Source: Ziziphus jujuba (Eukaryota > Streptophyta > Magnoliopsida > Rosales > Rhamnaceae). From it: a DNA stretch of 64,000 nucleotides. This document shows, piece after piece, positions 27,028 to 38,176 of the stretch. Where the stretch lies: assembly GCF_031755915.1 (NCBI RefSeq), contig NC_083386.1, positions 16,105,001 through 16,169,000 on the forward strand. The letters are read 5' to 3'. The notes under the pieces are model-generated. The model ran no database searches. It was not told the DNA's origin and worked only from the letters and a program-made list of their open reading frames with translations. Numbering within the stretch: the stretch's first letter is position 1; every line of letters starts with the position of its first letter. The position numbers and the translations under genes were made by a program.

Positions 27028-27446
27028 TAACCATATATAAAGTAGTATAATACCATTAATTAACATATTTTTGTCTTAAACTGGACAAACATTTTAAAGA
27101 CTCAAGTGCGTAATGAACAAAATAAACTAGTAAAACCAAGACTGATCTAACGAAATTAAATAAATATGTATATATACATAGAATTTCTTTCCTCTATTAA
27201 AAAAAATTATTCTGAGGATTGCTGTGACAATTTAATATTGGTTGATAATCAATTTCTGATCACTGTCCACCTCACTCTATCAGTCTAATATTATAATAAA
27301 GTTTTACTCTTTATTGTTTTTTTGGCAGAAGTAACAAAATTTTACTATAATTTAATGAAGATCCAAAACCAATCTTATAAAAACAAATTTATTAAAAAAA
27401 AAAAAAGAATAACAGTTTACACATTGTACTTTTTCCCACCCACGCC

Positions 27447-27447
<1 letters not shown>

Positions 27448-27483
<36 letters not shown>

Positions 27484-27487
27484 GGGG
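27448..27487 (+). repeat. poly-C tract (34 C) followed by six G
   Basis: An uninterrupted run of about 34 cytosines at 27448-27481 is followed by GGGGGG. The duplicate at 52884-52915 has only 14 C, then interruptions, then five G. The tract lies about 400 bases upstream of the RING gene start. Its exact length should be treated with caution because such runs are error-prone. Confidence 0.8.
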
Positions 27488-27565
27488 AAAATCATAACCT
27501 CATTATGTTATGAGGTTAAAAGTATGAGGCTTATTAAACAAAATTTTGTTGGCTGTGATTTTAAG

Positions 27566-27660
27566 AATGGTTTCCTTTTTTTTAAGGGTAATTTTGTCAA
27601 AACAATGGTTTCCTTTTTTCTTGAAGGGTAATTTTGTCAAAACAATGGTTTCCTTTTTTA
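27566..27660 (+). repeat. tandem repeat of 38-40 bases upstream of RING gene A
   Basis: Units starting AATGGTTTCCTTTTTT begin at 27566, 27604 and 27644 and share AAGGGTAATTTTGTCAAAAC; the third is partial. The same array is present upstream of copy B at 52988-53085. A pyrimidine-rich 33-base duplication with CTTCTTCATCTCCTCCAG follows at about 27750-27820, probably in the 5' leader. Confidence 0.8.
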
Positions 27661-27881
27661 CAGCCGCGTTATTTTTCATGGTTCCTTATACATATCATGC
27701 TTCAAATATTTTCCGCCTTTTCTTCTTCTGCAATTCTTATTCTTTCCGTTCTTCTTCATCTCCTCCAGTTCTTCTTCAATTTTTTCTTTCTTCTTCATCT
27801 CCTCCAGTTCTTCTTCAGTTTTTTCTGTTGGATTTTGCAAAAAGTTGGTTTTCTGCATTGGATTTAATCAAAATTATATGA

Positions 27882-28634
27882 ATGGCGATTAGTGTGGAAG
27901 TGTCCCAAAGCCGCTCTCTGCCTTGGTCGACTGAGCTGCCTTCGAGTGGAATATTCCTCAACGTCTCTCTGAACCAGACTTTGAGACGAGAGCTTCGAAC
28001 CACCCCCGGAGGCCTTGTTGTTCAAGTTTCTTCCTACCCTCTTGCTCCCCAACTCCACACGTCTCTCTTCTTGCCCAACCATCTCCTTCGACAACGTCCC
28101 ATCTTCCGCAACCACATCAATAACTTTCTCTCTCAAGTTTCTGGGTTTCGCCTCCCACACTCCTCCACTGATCGTCTCGCTTCTAATGTCTTAGCCGCGG
28201 CTTTGCTGCAGACAGGGCTGTTTTCCTTGGATGCTCAAGTGGATCTAGTTGTTAGATCATCAGAACTGGTCGTTGATCCTGATTTGGTTTCCAACGGTAA
28301 TATGCCACATGGTGATGATCATCGCAACTTTCAGTTCATTGATGATCAGTTGATAATTGATCAGGCGCCCAGCAGATTGCCATCGTCATCGGATTCAACA
28401 GGTTCAAGAACTCAGACTCAGACTGTTGATAGATTGAGGATGACTACCCATGAAAGAGTGGTTGCAGAGAATGGTGACAATGGAGAGCTGGGTGGTTGCT
28501 GTATCTGCTTGGAGAAGTTCACTGCTGGAACTGAGTTAATCCGTTTTGGTTGTAAACATCTTTACCACCAAAACTGCATTGTTAAGTGGCTGGAGAATCA
28601 AAATTCCTGTCCTCTGTGCAGGCGTCCATTGTAA
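27882..28634 (+). CDS. RING-H2 finger protein, intronless, copy A (250 aa)
   Basis: A single-exon gene of 250 codons. The C terminus carries a complete C3H2C3 RING-H2 finger: C206-x2-C209, C224-x-H226, H229-x2-C232 and C243-x2-C246, with W236 where E2-binding RINGs carry Trp. Such domains recruit a ubiquitin-conjugating enzyme, so a ubiquitin-ligase role is likely by family. The first 190 residues have no domain I recognise; they include hydrophobic stretches but no clear membrane helix, then a polar linker rich in S, T, Q and D. The start is the first ATG after a pyrimidine-rich leader. The protein is identical to copy B at 53305-54057, and a dead relative lies at 39707-40429. No substrate or pathway can be inferred. 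Confidence 0.85.
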   Translation: MAISVEVSQSRSLPWSTELPSSGIFLNVSLNQTLRRELRTTPGGLVVQVSSYPLAPQLHTSLFLPNHLLRQRPIFRNHINNFLSQVSGFRLPHSSTDRLASNVLAAALLQTGLFSLDAQVDLVVRSSELVVDPDLVSNGNMPHGDDHRNFQFIDDQLIIDQAPSRLPSSSDSTGSRTQTQTVDRLRMTTHERVVAENGDNGELGGCCICLEKFTAGTELIRFGCKHLYHQNCIVKWLENQNSCPLCRRPL

Positions 28635-29904
28635 AGGATATGTTTAACTCTGTTTTTGTAATTTGGTTTTAGTTTTTTACTGTATATGCTCAAGATGTTG
28701 ATAGATTATTATATAATAATTGTATGTTGGTTATAAGATTCATTACTTTCTTTGAATCGAATGCAAGAAGATGATTTTGTCAAATTTCTATTCTCAAGAA
28801 AGAAAATTTATATGCATTTATAATCTATATTTACATAGTTCAAACACTGATAGGGATCAAAAAAGAAAGAAAACTGAAAAATCAAACAACTACGGTCAAT
28901 CTGCATCTGGGAGGAAATTTTCAGATTCTGAGTTTTGTACACTACTGATATGTCATTTTTTTTTTTCCCCCTAATGACCCTGCAAAGAGAAGAACAAAAT
29001 AGCTTAGAAATTTTGGATATTTGAATGAGAGGAGATAGATGCAAAAATTCATGAACAGTATAATTATTGATAACTGAAATTGCAACTAAACCAACCCCGG
29101 TATATAGAGAACTCAAATTTATTACCGAACTCAAACTTATTACTTAACATAGTAAAAGAAGTGAAATCTGCCTATGCTTTGTAAACCCCAATATATTGAG
29201 AACTCAAATTTATCACTTAAACATAGTAAAAGAAATTAAACCTGCCTATGCTTTATATTTTTCTCACTATAATCTAATATCTTAGCATAATATGGAAAGC
29301 AATCGAAGCTCAGTTTTCAGCTTGTCAGATTAGGAATTTTTTGTTGTCGACTAGGCCCCCCTGGTCTATACCAAAACCAGTATCAACAAAATTGTAAGTC
29401 AAACTCAACTGCAAGAGAAGATCAGATTTAGATGGTAATGTGATGATCAATTGATAAAGGATTAGATTCATACCCTGATTTAATTAATCTGCTAGTACAT
29501 GTCTTTGAGGAAACCCAATAGCACTATCCCCAACTTATGCGTGATCTTCCCCTGGTATGATGATCCGGATGAAAACTACTGACTAACCCCTGGTGCAATT
29601 TGACATGCCCTTCCTCGTGCTGCAGAACAATCAAACAGGCCAATAACCAATAAGACAATGTGGACACAAGTCTTTCTCTGGGTTATTGCAGTTATTATAC
29701 TCTACTGTAGGCTTAACAAAGCAAAAGTTCAAAAGGAATATGTGAATCTAGTTTAGTCTATATGAACTGGCGAGAAGAACATAAATAAAGAGAATATGAG
29801 AAATAAATGAGAGAAGAGAGAGTATTGAATAGAGGGATATTAAAACAGGACATGTAAAATGCGAAGAACAGAAGAACACAATAAGTTATGAGATGTCCCC
29901 AAAC
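28635..29904. other. 3' flank of RING gene A, no further gene seen
   Basis: Begins with a GTTTAACTCTG/TTTTGTAATTTGG 3' UTR-like stretch. A short internal duplication, TATTGAGAACTCAAATTTAT and related sequence, lies near 29100-29260. The 29500-29650 part is moderately GC-rich and may hold the 3' UTR of the minus-strand aldolase pseudogene. Confidence 0.4.
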
Positions 29905-30638
29905 TGCAATGAAGCTAACCGTTACACAGCTTCATTCCCCTCCAAAACTGCAATATATGCAAGTGATATATTTCATTGAAATTCTTTTGACTAAATATGG
30001 GATCTGATAAGAAAAAAAAAAAAAAAAAGGGGATGATGCTCCCTGAGCTATATATTCACCAACTGAATCTGTAACAAATGAAAATAATATGTGCGTTAGT
30101 GTCAAACATCAATGAATCGGTATCTTGCTTTTGGGAAAATGTTGCATTGAATCTGTCAACGTAGGATTATATAGTTTAAATTCTAAACTATAAACAACGC
30201 ATTCATATCATGGAGGTCTAGCACGTGAACTTTAAATAAAATTGAGATATAAGAATGTTGGGATACACCGTGCAAGAAATGCTTGGACATTGAGACAGCA
30301 AGTAAGAAGATACATACAAGGACGTCTATGTAATGTCATAAGATGAAAGGATGGAGCTTTGAAAAAAAAAGGAAAATCAAGATGTGAGGACAAGGCTTTT
30401 TGAGGGCTGAAATATACTTTACACCATCTAATGCTGAAACAGGATAAACCTCTGTCACTAAATAAGATGGATATTATTCCCAGGCTATCTCTGGACTTGA
30501 ACAACAATGATGAGAAATTGATATGCAGAATAACTTTACTCTTGACTGCTAAGTCTCTTGTGTGTGTCTTTCATTCTTTAAACTTTTTGTTTTAATGCCA
30601 AAGCCTTAATTAGAGACTTTAAAATTTTATTTTCTCAC

Positions 30639-31274
30639 TGTTAGAAAATTAGAACAAAACAAACACAACACAACTTATCGAGGTTCGGTCAAGATGACCT
30701 ACGTCCTCGTTGCTCTGGCGAGAGCTTCTGGTCTCTTATTGATCTTGCAGTAGTTACACAAACTATCACCTCTTGTATACACACAGGTTTTCACATAGAA
30801 AACATACTCACCAATTCCCGAAGCCCCATTATACACCCTTTCAACTTATACAATCACTCAATCTCACTTAGAGATGATTTCACACTTAGAAAAGAATTCA
30901 ATTGAAGAAAAGGTAAATCAGAATCTTGGAGCTCCTCTCTCGTTCACAAGCTTGAAGAAAGACTGATTTCTGTTATTTCTGTTTTTCCACTCGAAGAGAA
31001 AGAGTTCTGTGCATATATATTACACACCAGCTTCAAAACGACGTCGTCCAACTTATTATGAAGACTCACTCAGATTAAGACACGTAGCTTGCCATTATTC
31101 TGTTACAATATGCTGGAAATGACTGCTTTGCCCTTCTTTATTTTCAAGTAAATGAAACGATGCGTTTTGCTCTTCTGAGACTTATTCATTGAATCAGCTC
31201 GAGTCTTCTCCAAATGTTGACTTCATGCATACACCAGATCTTTGCAAGATGCATTTGTGGATTATATCTTCACA
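30639..31274 (-). repeat. Copia LTR, 3' side of the element
   Basis: 636 bases, beginning TGTTAGAAAA and ending TATCTTCACA on the plus strand. Downstream LTR of the minus-strand element. It differs from its partner at 10 sites, about half of them C/T changes. Confidence 0.95.
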
Positions 31275-31290
31275 TATCTCCACCTAATCC
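31275..31290 (-). other. Copia polypurine tract
   Basis: Read on the minus strand, the bases next to the LTR are ATTAGGTGGAGATA, a typical purine-rich plus-strand primer site of plant Copia elements. Confidence 0.7.
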
Positions 31291-31349
31291 ACAAATTTAA
31301 CCAAATACAGAAGCTCATCACCATCTCAGCAAAATTCTTCACAAATTGG

Positions 31350-34300
31350 TCAGCCTGCTTTTATTCGAAGCAGGTTCTTGCAAGTATTAAACTTGCCAAC
31401 AGTGAGCACTTTTGTTCCCATATCTGAAGGATTAAACTCTGTAGGAATCTTCTCCAATCTGACTACTTTCTAAGCTATCAAATCTCGAATGAAATGATAT
31501 CTAACTTGAATGTGCTTAGATCTCTCATGAAAAACTGGATTTTTACATAAATGAATTGCACTTTGACTATCTGAGTACAAAGTGACCTCCTGCTTGAGTA
31601 CTTTAAGCTCTGTCAGTAACCTTTTAAGCCAAATGGCTTCTTTTGCAGCCTCAGTTGCTGCCATATACTCTGACTCAGTAGTTAACAAGGCCACCACAGG
31701 CTGCAACTGAGATTTCCAACTTATGCAATTTCCACACAAGGTAAATGCATAAGAGGACATTGATCTTCTCTTGTCCTTATCTCCTGCATAATCAGAATCT
31801 AGATATCCATTAAGCTCCACTTCACTTGAATCCTTCTTATAAATCAACCCTTCATTTGCTGTATGCTTCAAATACCTTAGAAGCCATTTTAAAGCTTCCC
31901 AATGACCTCGGCCAGGATTTGCCATAAATCTGCTCAAAACACTAATAGCATGAGCTAGATCAGGCCTAGTTAGAATCATAACATACATCACTGAGCCCAT
32001 AGCATTAGTATAAGGAACTGCTATCATGTCTTCCTTCTCCTGCTCAGTTGATGGGCATTGTTCACTTGACAATTTGAAATGTCCACCAAGAGGTACACTA
32101 GCAGGTTTTGCACCTTCCATTGAAAACCTTGAGACTACCTTCTTTATATATGAAGATTGTATCAACTTCATTTCACATCTTGACCTGTTTCTCACTATCT
32201 CAATGCCCAGAATCTTCTTAGCTGGCCCAAGATCCTTCATCTCAAACTCTGATTTTAATAAGTTCTTCACAACTTGTATAATTCTTCCATTTGGTCCAGC
32301 TAGAAGCATATCATCTACATATAACAGTAAATACACTGCCTTATCTGTCATAGGATATTTAAAGTATAAACAGATGTCAAAATCACTTCTCTCAAAACCA
32401 GATTCAACCACAAATGAGTCAAAACGTTTATACCACTGCCTTGGTGATTGCTTAAGTCCATACAGTGACTTTTTAAGCAAGCACACCAAATCTCCACCTT
32501 TTCCTTTAATTTCAAAACCTTCAGGCTGCTTCATATATATTGTTTCTTCCAATTCACCATGAAGAAAGGCAGTCTTGACATCCAGTTGTTCTAATTTCCA
32601 TTCGAAATGAGTCACCAATGCCAACATGACTCTTATACTTGTATAAGTCACAACAGGTGAAAACACCTCATTGTAGTCTATTCCTTCCACCTGTGTAAAT
32701 CCCTTGGCCACTAATCTGGCCTTAAACCTCACTGGTTCAGATTTGGACATACCTTCTTTGACCTTGTAGATCCATTTACAATCTACAACTCTTTGATTTG
32801 TTGGTGTTGGTACTAAGTCCCAAGTTCTGTTCTTATGGAGAGATTCCATTTCTTCCTTCATGGCCTCTTTCCATTTTGCTGACTCCTTAGAATTTACTGC
32901 TTCTTTGTAATTCCTTGGCTCATTGTCAGTAAGTTCTTCATATGCCACCAAGGCATAAGCAACGCAGTCTGCATAACTGTACTTTCTGTTTGGTTTTACT
33001 GTCCTCTTAGCTCTATCTCTTGTCAGCAAATAGCCAGGTGATGCTATGTTCTTATTTCTTGTACTTGGTGACTGCTGTTGAGTGTGATCATCTTCAGAAT
33101 CTGCCTCAGATTGTGCAGGTGTTAATTTTTCTGGTTCCTCACCTTTTCCAGGTTCTTCTATTCCTTCTGAAGTTGACCTTCCCACAAAGCCTTCACTGTC
33201 TTGGTTTTCTACTTCAGGAAATAGACTTATACTTCGTGTCTCCTCTTTGTTGCTCATTTCATCACCTGCACTGTTAGTATCTTTGCAAGGCATAGAGGTT
33301 TCATCAAAAATAACATCTCTGCTAATAATAACTTTAAAACCTCTACTCTCTCTATTAGGGCTGGGCAAAACCCAACCCAAACCGACCAACCCGCCCGAAC
33401 CGAACTATTTGGGTCGGTTTGGGTTGGTTTTTAACTGTTAAGCGGGTCGGTTCGGTTACATATGTATTGAACCCGTGGTTTTCGATTCGGGTTACGGGTG
33501 GGTAGAAAATTTACCCAACCCAAACCGAACCGACCCATAATAATCCAAAGGTGAAGGTTTAGTCATGAAATATTAAAAAAAATATGCATGTGAATAATTA
33601 TATCCCCTCAAAGCTTTTGGTATATATTTTTTTAATAATTTTTCTATTTAAAAAAAAGAAAAAAAATAAAAATAAAGGAGAGCATTAACAATGACAACAG
33701 GACAAGGATAAGAATCCGATGGGGAATGGTTCTCTTTATTGTCCTTCTTTTTTATTTATTTATATTTTGGTAAGAAGATTTCTTCATCCTTATTGTTTCC
33801 CTTTTTTAAAAAAACATAATGCATATTATTTATACTACATTATATTGTAATATATTTTTTCACATGATAATATCAGTACTAGCATAAAAGAATATTATAT
33901 TATCCCTTTTATTTATTTGAACCTGCAACTTTGAAAATAAAATATTAAGCATACTTGGACCAACCTTACTTGTGAATTTACTAATTAATATGAAAATATT
34001 TAAAAAAAAATTAATATGAAAATATTTTAATAATTGTAAAACTAATGAAAATTAAACCTGAATAAAATAAATAAGTGAAACTCATCAATATAAAAAAGAA
34101 GAAGAAACATTAAAAATAATATTTGGGCCGAAATCCATCATGAGGTCCAAACTGGCCCAAACCAAAAATAAAAAAAATTGGGCTGAAAGTGAAGCTCATC
34201 ATAAGGCCCAAACCGGCCTAAACCAAAAAAAAAAAAAAATTTGGGCCGAAGCCCATCAGAAAGCCCAACCCAGCCCAACCCGTGAACCCAACCCAAACCG

Positions 34301-36559
34301 AAAAATATTCATTCGGTTCGGTTCGGTTTGGGTTGAATGTAACGGTCGGTTCGGTTCGGTTTTGTACCCAACCCAAACCGAACCGGTCGGTTCGGTTTAA
34401 AAAAGATCACAAAACCGAACCGAACCGAACCGAGCCCACCCCTACTCTCTATCCCAAAGCCTATAGCCTTTAATTCCCTGAGGGTAACCTAAGAAAATAC
34501 ATTTCAAACTCCTAGGTTCAAGTTTCCCTTCAGATTGATGGACATATGCAGCACAGCCAAAAACCCTCAGTTTGCTATAATCAGGCTTCTTTCCAAGCCA
34601 CATTTGTTCAGGAGTTCTAAAGTTTAAAGTTGTAGAGGGTGACAAGGTCACCAAATGCATGGCTGTCATTACAGCCTTATCCCAAAACAGCTTAGGTAAT
34701 CTAGATGACACTAGCATACATCTCACCTTATCGAGTAGGGTTCTATTCATTCTTTCAGCCACACCATTTTGCTGTGGTGTGAATTTCACAGTTCTATGCC
34801 TTAGAATACCATTCGATTTGCAAAACTCATCAAATTCTTGACTGCAAAACTCAAGACCATTGTCTGTTCTTAAAATTTTAACAGTTTTGCTGGCTTGATT
34901 TTCAACCAGCAATTTCCACTCTTTAAACTTAGAAAAAACCTCACTTTTAGCCTTTAACAAGTATATCCAGACTTTTCTAGAGTAATCATCAATTATGGAC
35001 AAGAAATACCTGTTTCCACTCTGTGTTTGCACTCTAGCAGGTCCCCACAAATCAGCATGTACATAATCTAAGACAGACTTGGCCTTATTTGAGCTCAAAT
35101 TGAAACTGAGCCTATGTTGTTTGCCCAAAATGCAAGTTTCACAAGACTCCAAATTACTGACTATATCCTTATCAAAAACATTCTGTTTATTCAAGTAATA
35201 CATGCCTTTTTCACTAATGTGACCTAATCTCTTATGCCATAAAGCAGTTTTATCAGCAGTTGAACTTATAGAAGCATTACTTGAATTAACTAATGGTTTA
35301 CCAAGTAAGACATATAAACCATTTTTCTTCTGGCCCTTCATTACTACAAGTGATCCTTTGGTCACTTTCATGACACCATTCTCTGCTTTACAGGACAAGC
35401 CAGATTCATCTAACATGCCAAGGGAAATTAAATTTCTCTTCAACTCAGGTACATGCCTTACTGCTGTGAGGGTCTTAATGGTACCATCTACTAACTGTAA
35501 CTGCACATTACCAATGCCAGTTACTGAACATGATCGATTATTGCCTAACAACACTTGGCCACCATCACACTTAGTATATGAGTTAAAAAAACTCAAGTCA
35601 GGACACATGTGGAAAGAACAGCCAGAATCCAACACCCACTTAGTATGATTTTGACTTGTGGACACTACCAAAACTTCTGCAGGCTCTAAATCAGTGTAGG
35701 CCACTGCTAAATCACCAGACTCTTGACTATTTTCTTTCTCATCTTTCTTCTTCTTGAAATAATTTTTAATAATGTGTCCCTTTCTCTTACAGTAATAGCA
35801 CCTTCTACCCCTAGTTCTTGATTTAGACCTAAAAGTCTCCCTAGACTTACTTCTATGGTCACTATGACCCCAACTTCGAGTAGCACTCCTACCCCTCATA
35901 GTAAGTCCTTCACTTTTGGATTCAAACTTCAATTCCAAGTCTCTAGATCGAAGGGCACTTACAACAGTATCTAAGGTCAAGGAATCTCTGCCATACTTAA
36001 TGGCATTCTTTACTTCTCTATAGGTCTCAGGCAATGAATTCAATAAGATCACAGCATGATGTTCATCATCAAAAGTAACTTTACAATTTGCAAGACTTAA
36101 GATTAAACGATTAAAAGCATCAAGATTTGTGTCCAAATCCTTAGTAGTATCCATCTTAAAGCCAAAAAATTGTTCAAGTAGAAGAATTCTATCAGGTAAG
36201 GATCTTACCAGATAAAGCTGTTCAAGCTTTTGCCACATTTGAGAAGTAGTGCTTACATCATCAACTTACCTCAGAACACTATCGGAGAGATGCAATATAA
36301 TTGTGCTCATTGCAATTTCATCGATCTCATGCTTCTTTTCATCAGTAACATCAGCAGCATAAATTCCATCGATTGCCTTAGCCACCTTCATTTGCACTAG
36401 TACTGCCTTCATTTTCTTGCGCCACAGCAAGAAATCACCTTGGCCATTGAATACATCAATTTCCAACTTTGTAGAAATTCTTGACTTCTTGAAAGATTGA
36501 GAAACCCTCACACAGATGATTCTCACAGAAAACTCACAAGACACAGGACCAAGAATCAA
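31350..36559 (-). pseudogene. Copia gag-pol, broken by two stops and a hAT insertion
   Basis: Minus-strand order: gag (from about 36559), zinc knuckle (about 35800), aspartic protease with a DSG motif (about 35629), integrase with HHCC finger and DDE region (35.3-34.7 kb), reverse transcriptase with YVDD (about 32311-32322) and RNase H (31.9-31.5 kb). This is the Copia order. Breaks: a TAA at about 36263 in gag, a 1097-base interruption by hAT at 33356-34452, and a TAG at about 31470, after which recognisable sequence continues in frame to a natural-looking stop at 31350. The knuckle is C-x2-C-x4-H-x4-Y, lacking its last cysteine. The first residues of gag are uncertain. Confidence 0.92.
33356..34444. 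mobile_element. non-autonomous hAT element nested in Copia pol, 1089 bp
   Basis: Ends are TAGGGCTGGGC at 33356 and the complement of TAGGGGTGGGC at 34444. The 8-base duplication CTCTCTAT lies at 33348-33355 and 34445-34452. Subterminal regions are dense in AACCGAACC/CCCAACCC motifs; the centre is AT-rich and non-coding. Removing the element plus one duplication leaves the pol frame continuous, so the Copia was already in place when hAT landed. Confidence 0.93.
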
Positions 36560-36576
36560 GAATACTCAACTAGGCT

Positions 36577-36588
36577 GCTCTGATACCA
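36577..36588 (-). other. Copia primer binding site (tRNA-Met)
   Basis: TGGTATCAGAGC on the minus strand, one base from the LTR boundary at 36590. It is complementary to the 3' end of plant initiator tRNA-Met, the usual primer. Confidence 0.9.
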
Positions 36589-36589
36589 C

Positions 36590-37225
36590 TGTTAGAAAAT
36601 CAGAACAAAACAAACACAACACAACTTATCGAGGTTCGGTCAAGATGACCTACGTCCTCGTTGCTCCGGCGAGAGCTTTTGGTCTCTTATTGATCTTGCA
36701 GTAGTTACACAAACTATCACCTCTTGTATACACACAGGTTTTCACATAGAAAACATACTCACCAAATCCCGAAGCCCCATTATACACCCTTTCAACTTAT
36801 ACAATCACTCAATCTCACTTAGAGATGATTTCACACTCAGAAAAGAATTCAATTGAAGAAAAGGTAAATCAGAATCTTGGAGCTCCTCTCTCGTTCACAA
36901 GCTTGAAGAAAGATTGATTTCTGTTATTTCTGTTTTTCCACTCGAAGAGAAAGAGTTCTGTGCATATATATTACACACCAGCTTCAAAACGACGTCGTCC
37001 AACTTATTATGAAGACTCACTCAGATTAAGACACGTACCTTGCCGTTATTCTGTTACAATATGCTGGAAATGACTGCTTTTCCCTTCTTTATTTTCAAGT
37101 AAATGAAACGATGCGTTTTGCTCTTCTGAGACTTATTCATTGAATCAGCTCGAGTCTTCTCCAAATGTTGACTTCATGCATACACCAGATCTTTGAAAGA
37201 TGCATTTGTGGATTATATCTTCACA
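36590..37225 (-). repeat. Copia LTR, 5' side of the element
   Basis: 636 bases, the promoter-side LTR of the minus-strand element. It borders the primer site on one side and the target duplication CTCAC (37226-37230) on the other. Confidence 0.95.
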
Positions 37226-37928
37226 CTCACTTCACCTTAACATTCTAAATGCTTTTTATATTTTCATTTCTGTGGTAATACCTTTGAGTAACCAGTTTTC
37301 AAACTAGAGTTGAATTTAGAAAGTTATTGAAGCGTGAATGTAATTTGATATGCTAACATGCTGAATCAGAACATTTTTCCATATCAATATGTAAGGTACA
37401 TAATGTGCTTAACAAAAATTCTAATTGGAATTATGAGGGACAGGTAGAAAAATTTATAAATCCATTTATTATGCAAGAAGGAAGTGCAGTTCACATCCAT
37501 GTTGACGATAATCAATTTTTGTAGAAGAAACATGAAAAGTAAGGCTCACCTCAACAATTTTGGCACCAACATCACGTGTAGAAAATATCTGGAAGGCGCA
37601 TATAGATTCTTATGTTATCTTTGAAGGAAAAATGATTAAGAATTATAATCTCAAAAGAATGTTATGAAAAATACAGCTGACAGAGATTTAACATCTTAGA
37701 TTTTCCGCTGTAGTTTTAAAGTAAAGAATTAGAATACAAATACTACAACAAATCAAGTTCAAGGAAAAATGAAAAGAAACCTCAATAGACAAACATTTTC
37801 TATATGTTCATAACTCTATTGGGTCATTAGCCCAGGCATATATAAAACTTCACCCCTCTGGGAATCATCCAGAATGTCCTGATTATTGATAAGGAAATGG
37901 AAAAACATAAAATAAGATAAATAGATTG

Positions 37929-37930
<2 letters not shown>

Positions 37931-37997
<67 letters not shown>

Positions 37998-38013
37998 CAG
38001 AGAGACAGAGAGT
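37931..38013. repeat. compound AT/GA microsatellite
   Basis: (AT)n followed by (GA)n and GACAGAGA repeats. The duplicate at 56712-56760 is much shorter, showing rapid length change since duplication. It lies within an intron of the aldolase pseudogene. Confidence 0.85.
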
Positions 38014-38176
38014 AATACTATTTCACAATTTTTTTATGTATCATATCAAAAATCAGACAAAGATATGGGATTTCACAAGTCTAAAACTCTTACCTTCACC
38101 ATTGCTTACTCATGAGAAATTTGGCCGCTGCAATTGTTGCCTTTTTGGCATCTTCAATATTTAATACTGTTCCAAC

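Larger units (their letters stand above)
30639..37225 (-). mobile_element. Copia LTR retrotransposon, 6587 bp, with nested hAT
   Basis: The element lies on the minus strand. It has two 636-base LTRs (TG...CA ends), a tRNA-Met primer site, a polypurine tract, a gag-pol frame and a 5-base target duplication CTCAC at 30634-30638 and 37226-37230. The B copy of the duplication has a single CTCAC at this point with no element. The LTRs differ at 10 positions by my count (1.6 percent). The coding frame has two in-frame stops and an internal hAT insertion, so this copy cannot make its own proteins. Confidence 0.96.
29915..38176 (-). pseudogene. KDPG/KHG aldolase pseudogene, copy A, split by Copia insertion
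   Basis: Exon-like pieces on the minus strand, in order: 38176-38094 (starts VGTVLNIEDAKK, ends AKFLMS), 37878-37814 (DILDDSQRGEVLYMPGLM), 37588-37550 (IFSTRDVGAKIVE), 30449-about 30375 (VYPVSALDGVKYISALKK), 30068-about 30029 (DSVGEYIAQGASS) and 29947-about 29915 (LEGNEAV then TAA). Most have AG acceptors, and GT donors are visible for the first and third. Motif order matches plant 2-dehydro-3-deoxyphosphogluconate/4-hydroxy-2-oxoglutarate aldolase, a Schiff-base aldolase making pyruvate. Defects: a single-base loss after AKFLMS that shifts the frame, a stop at the end of the second exon, Glu where the family has its Schiff-base lysine before VYPVS, and a stop in the last exon. The N-terminal exons were not found. 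The Copia element sits in the intron between the third and fourth pieces. Copy B shares these defects. Confidence 0.8.

Noticed and set aside
27864..28160. Antisense frame over the RING gene
   Set aside because: It is a shadow of the coding strand, with no domain and poor composition.
30232..30507. Minus-strand frame of 91 codons (113 codons in copy B) as a gene
   Set aside because: It joins one aldolase pseudo-exon to intron sequence; the exon interpretation explains it better.
32026..32562. 178-codon plus-strand frame in the Copia
   Set aside because: It is the complement of the reverse transcriptase region.
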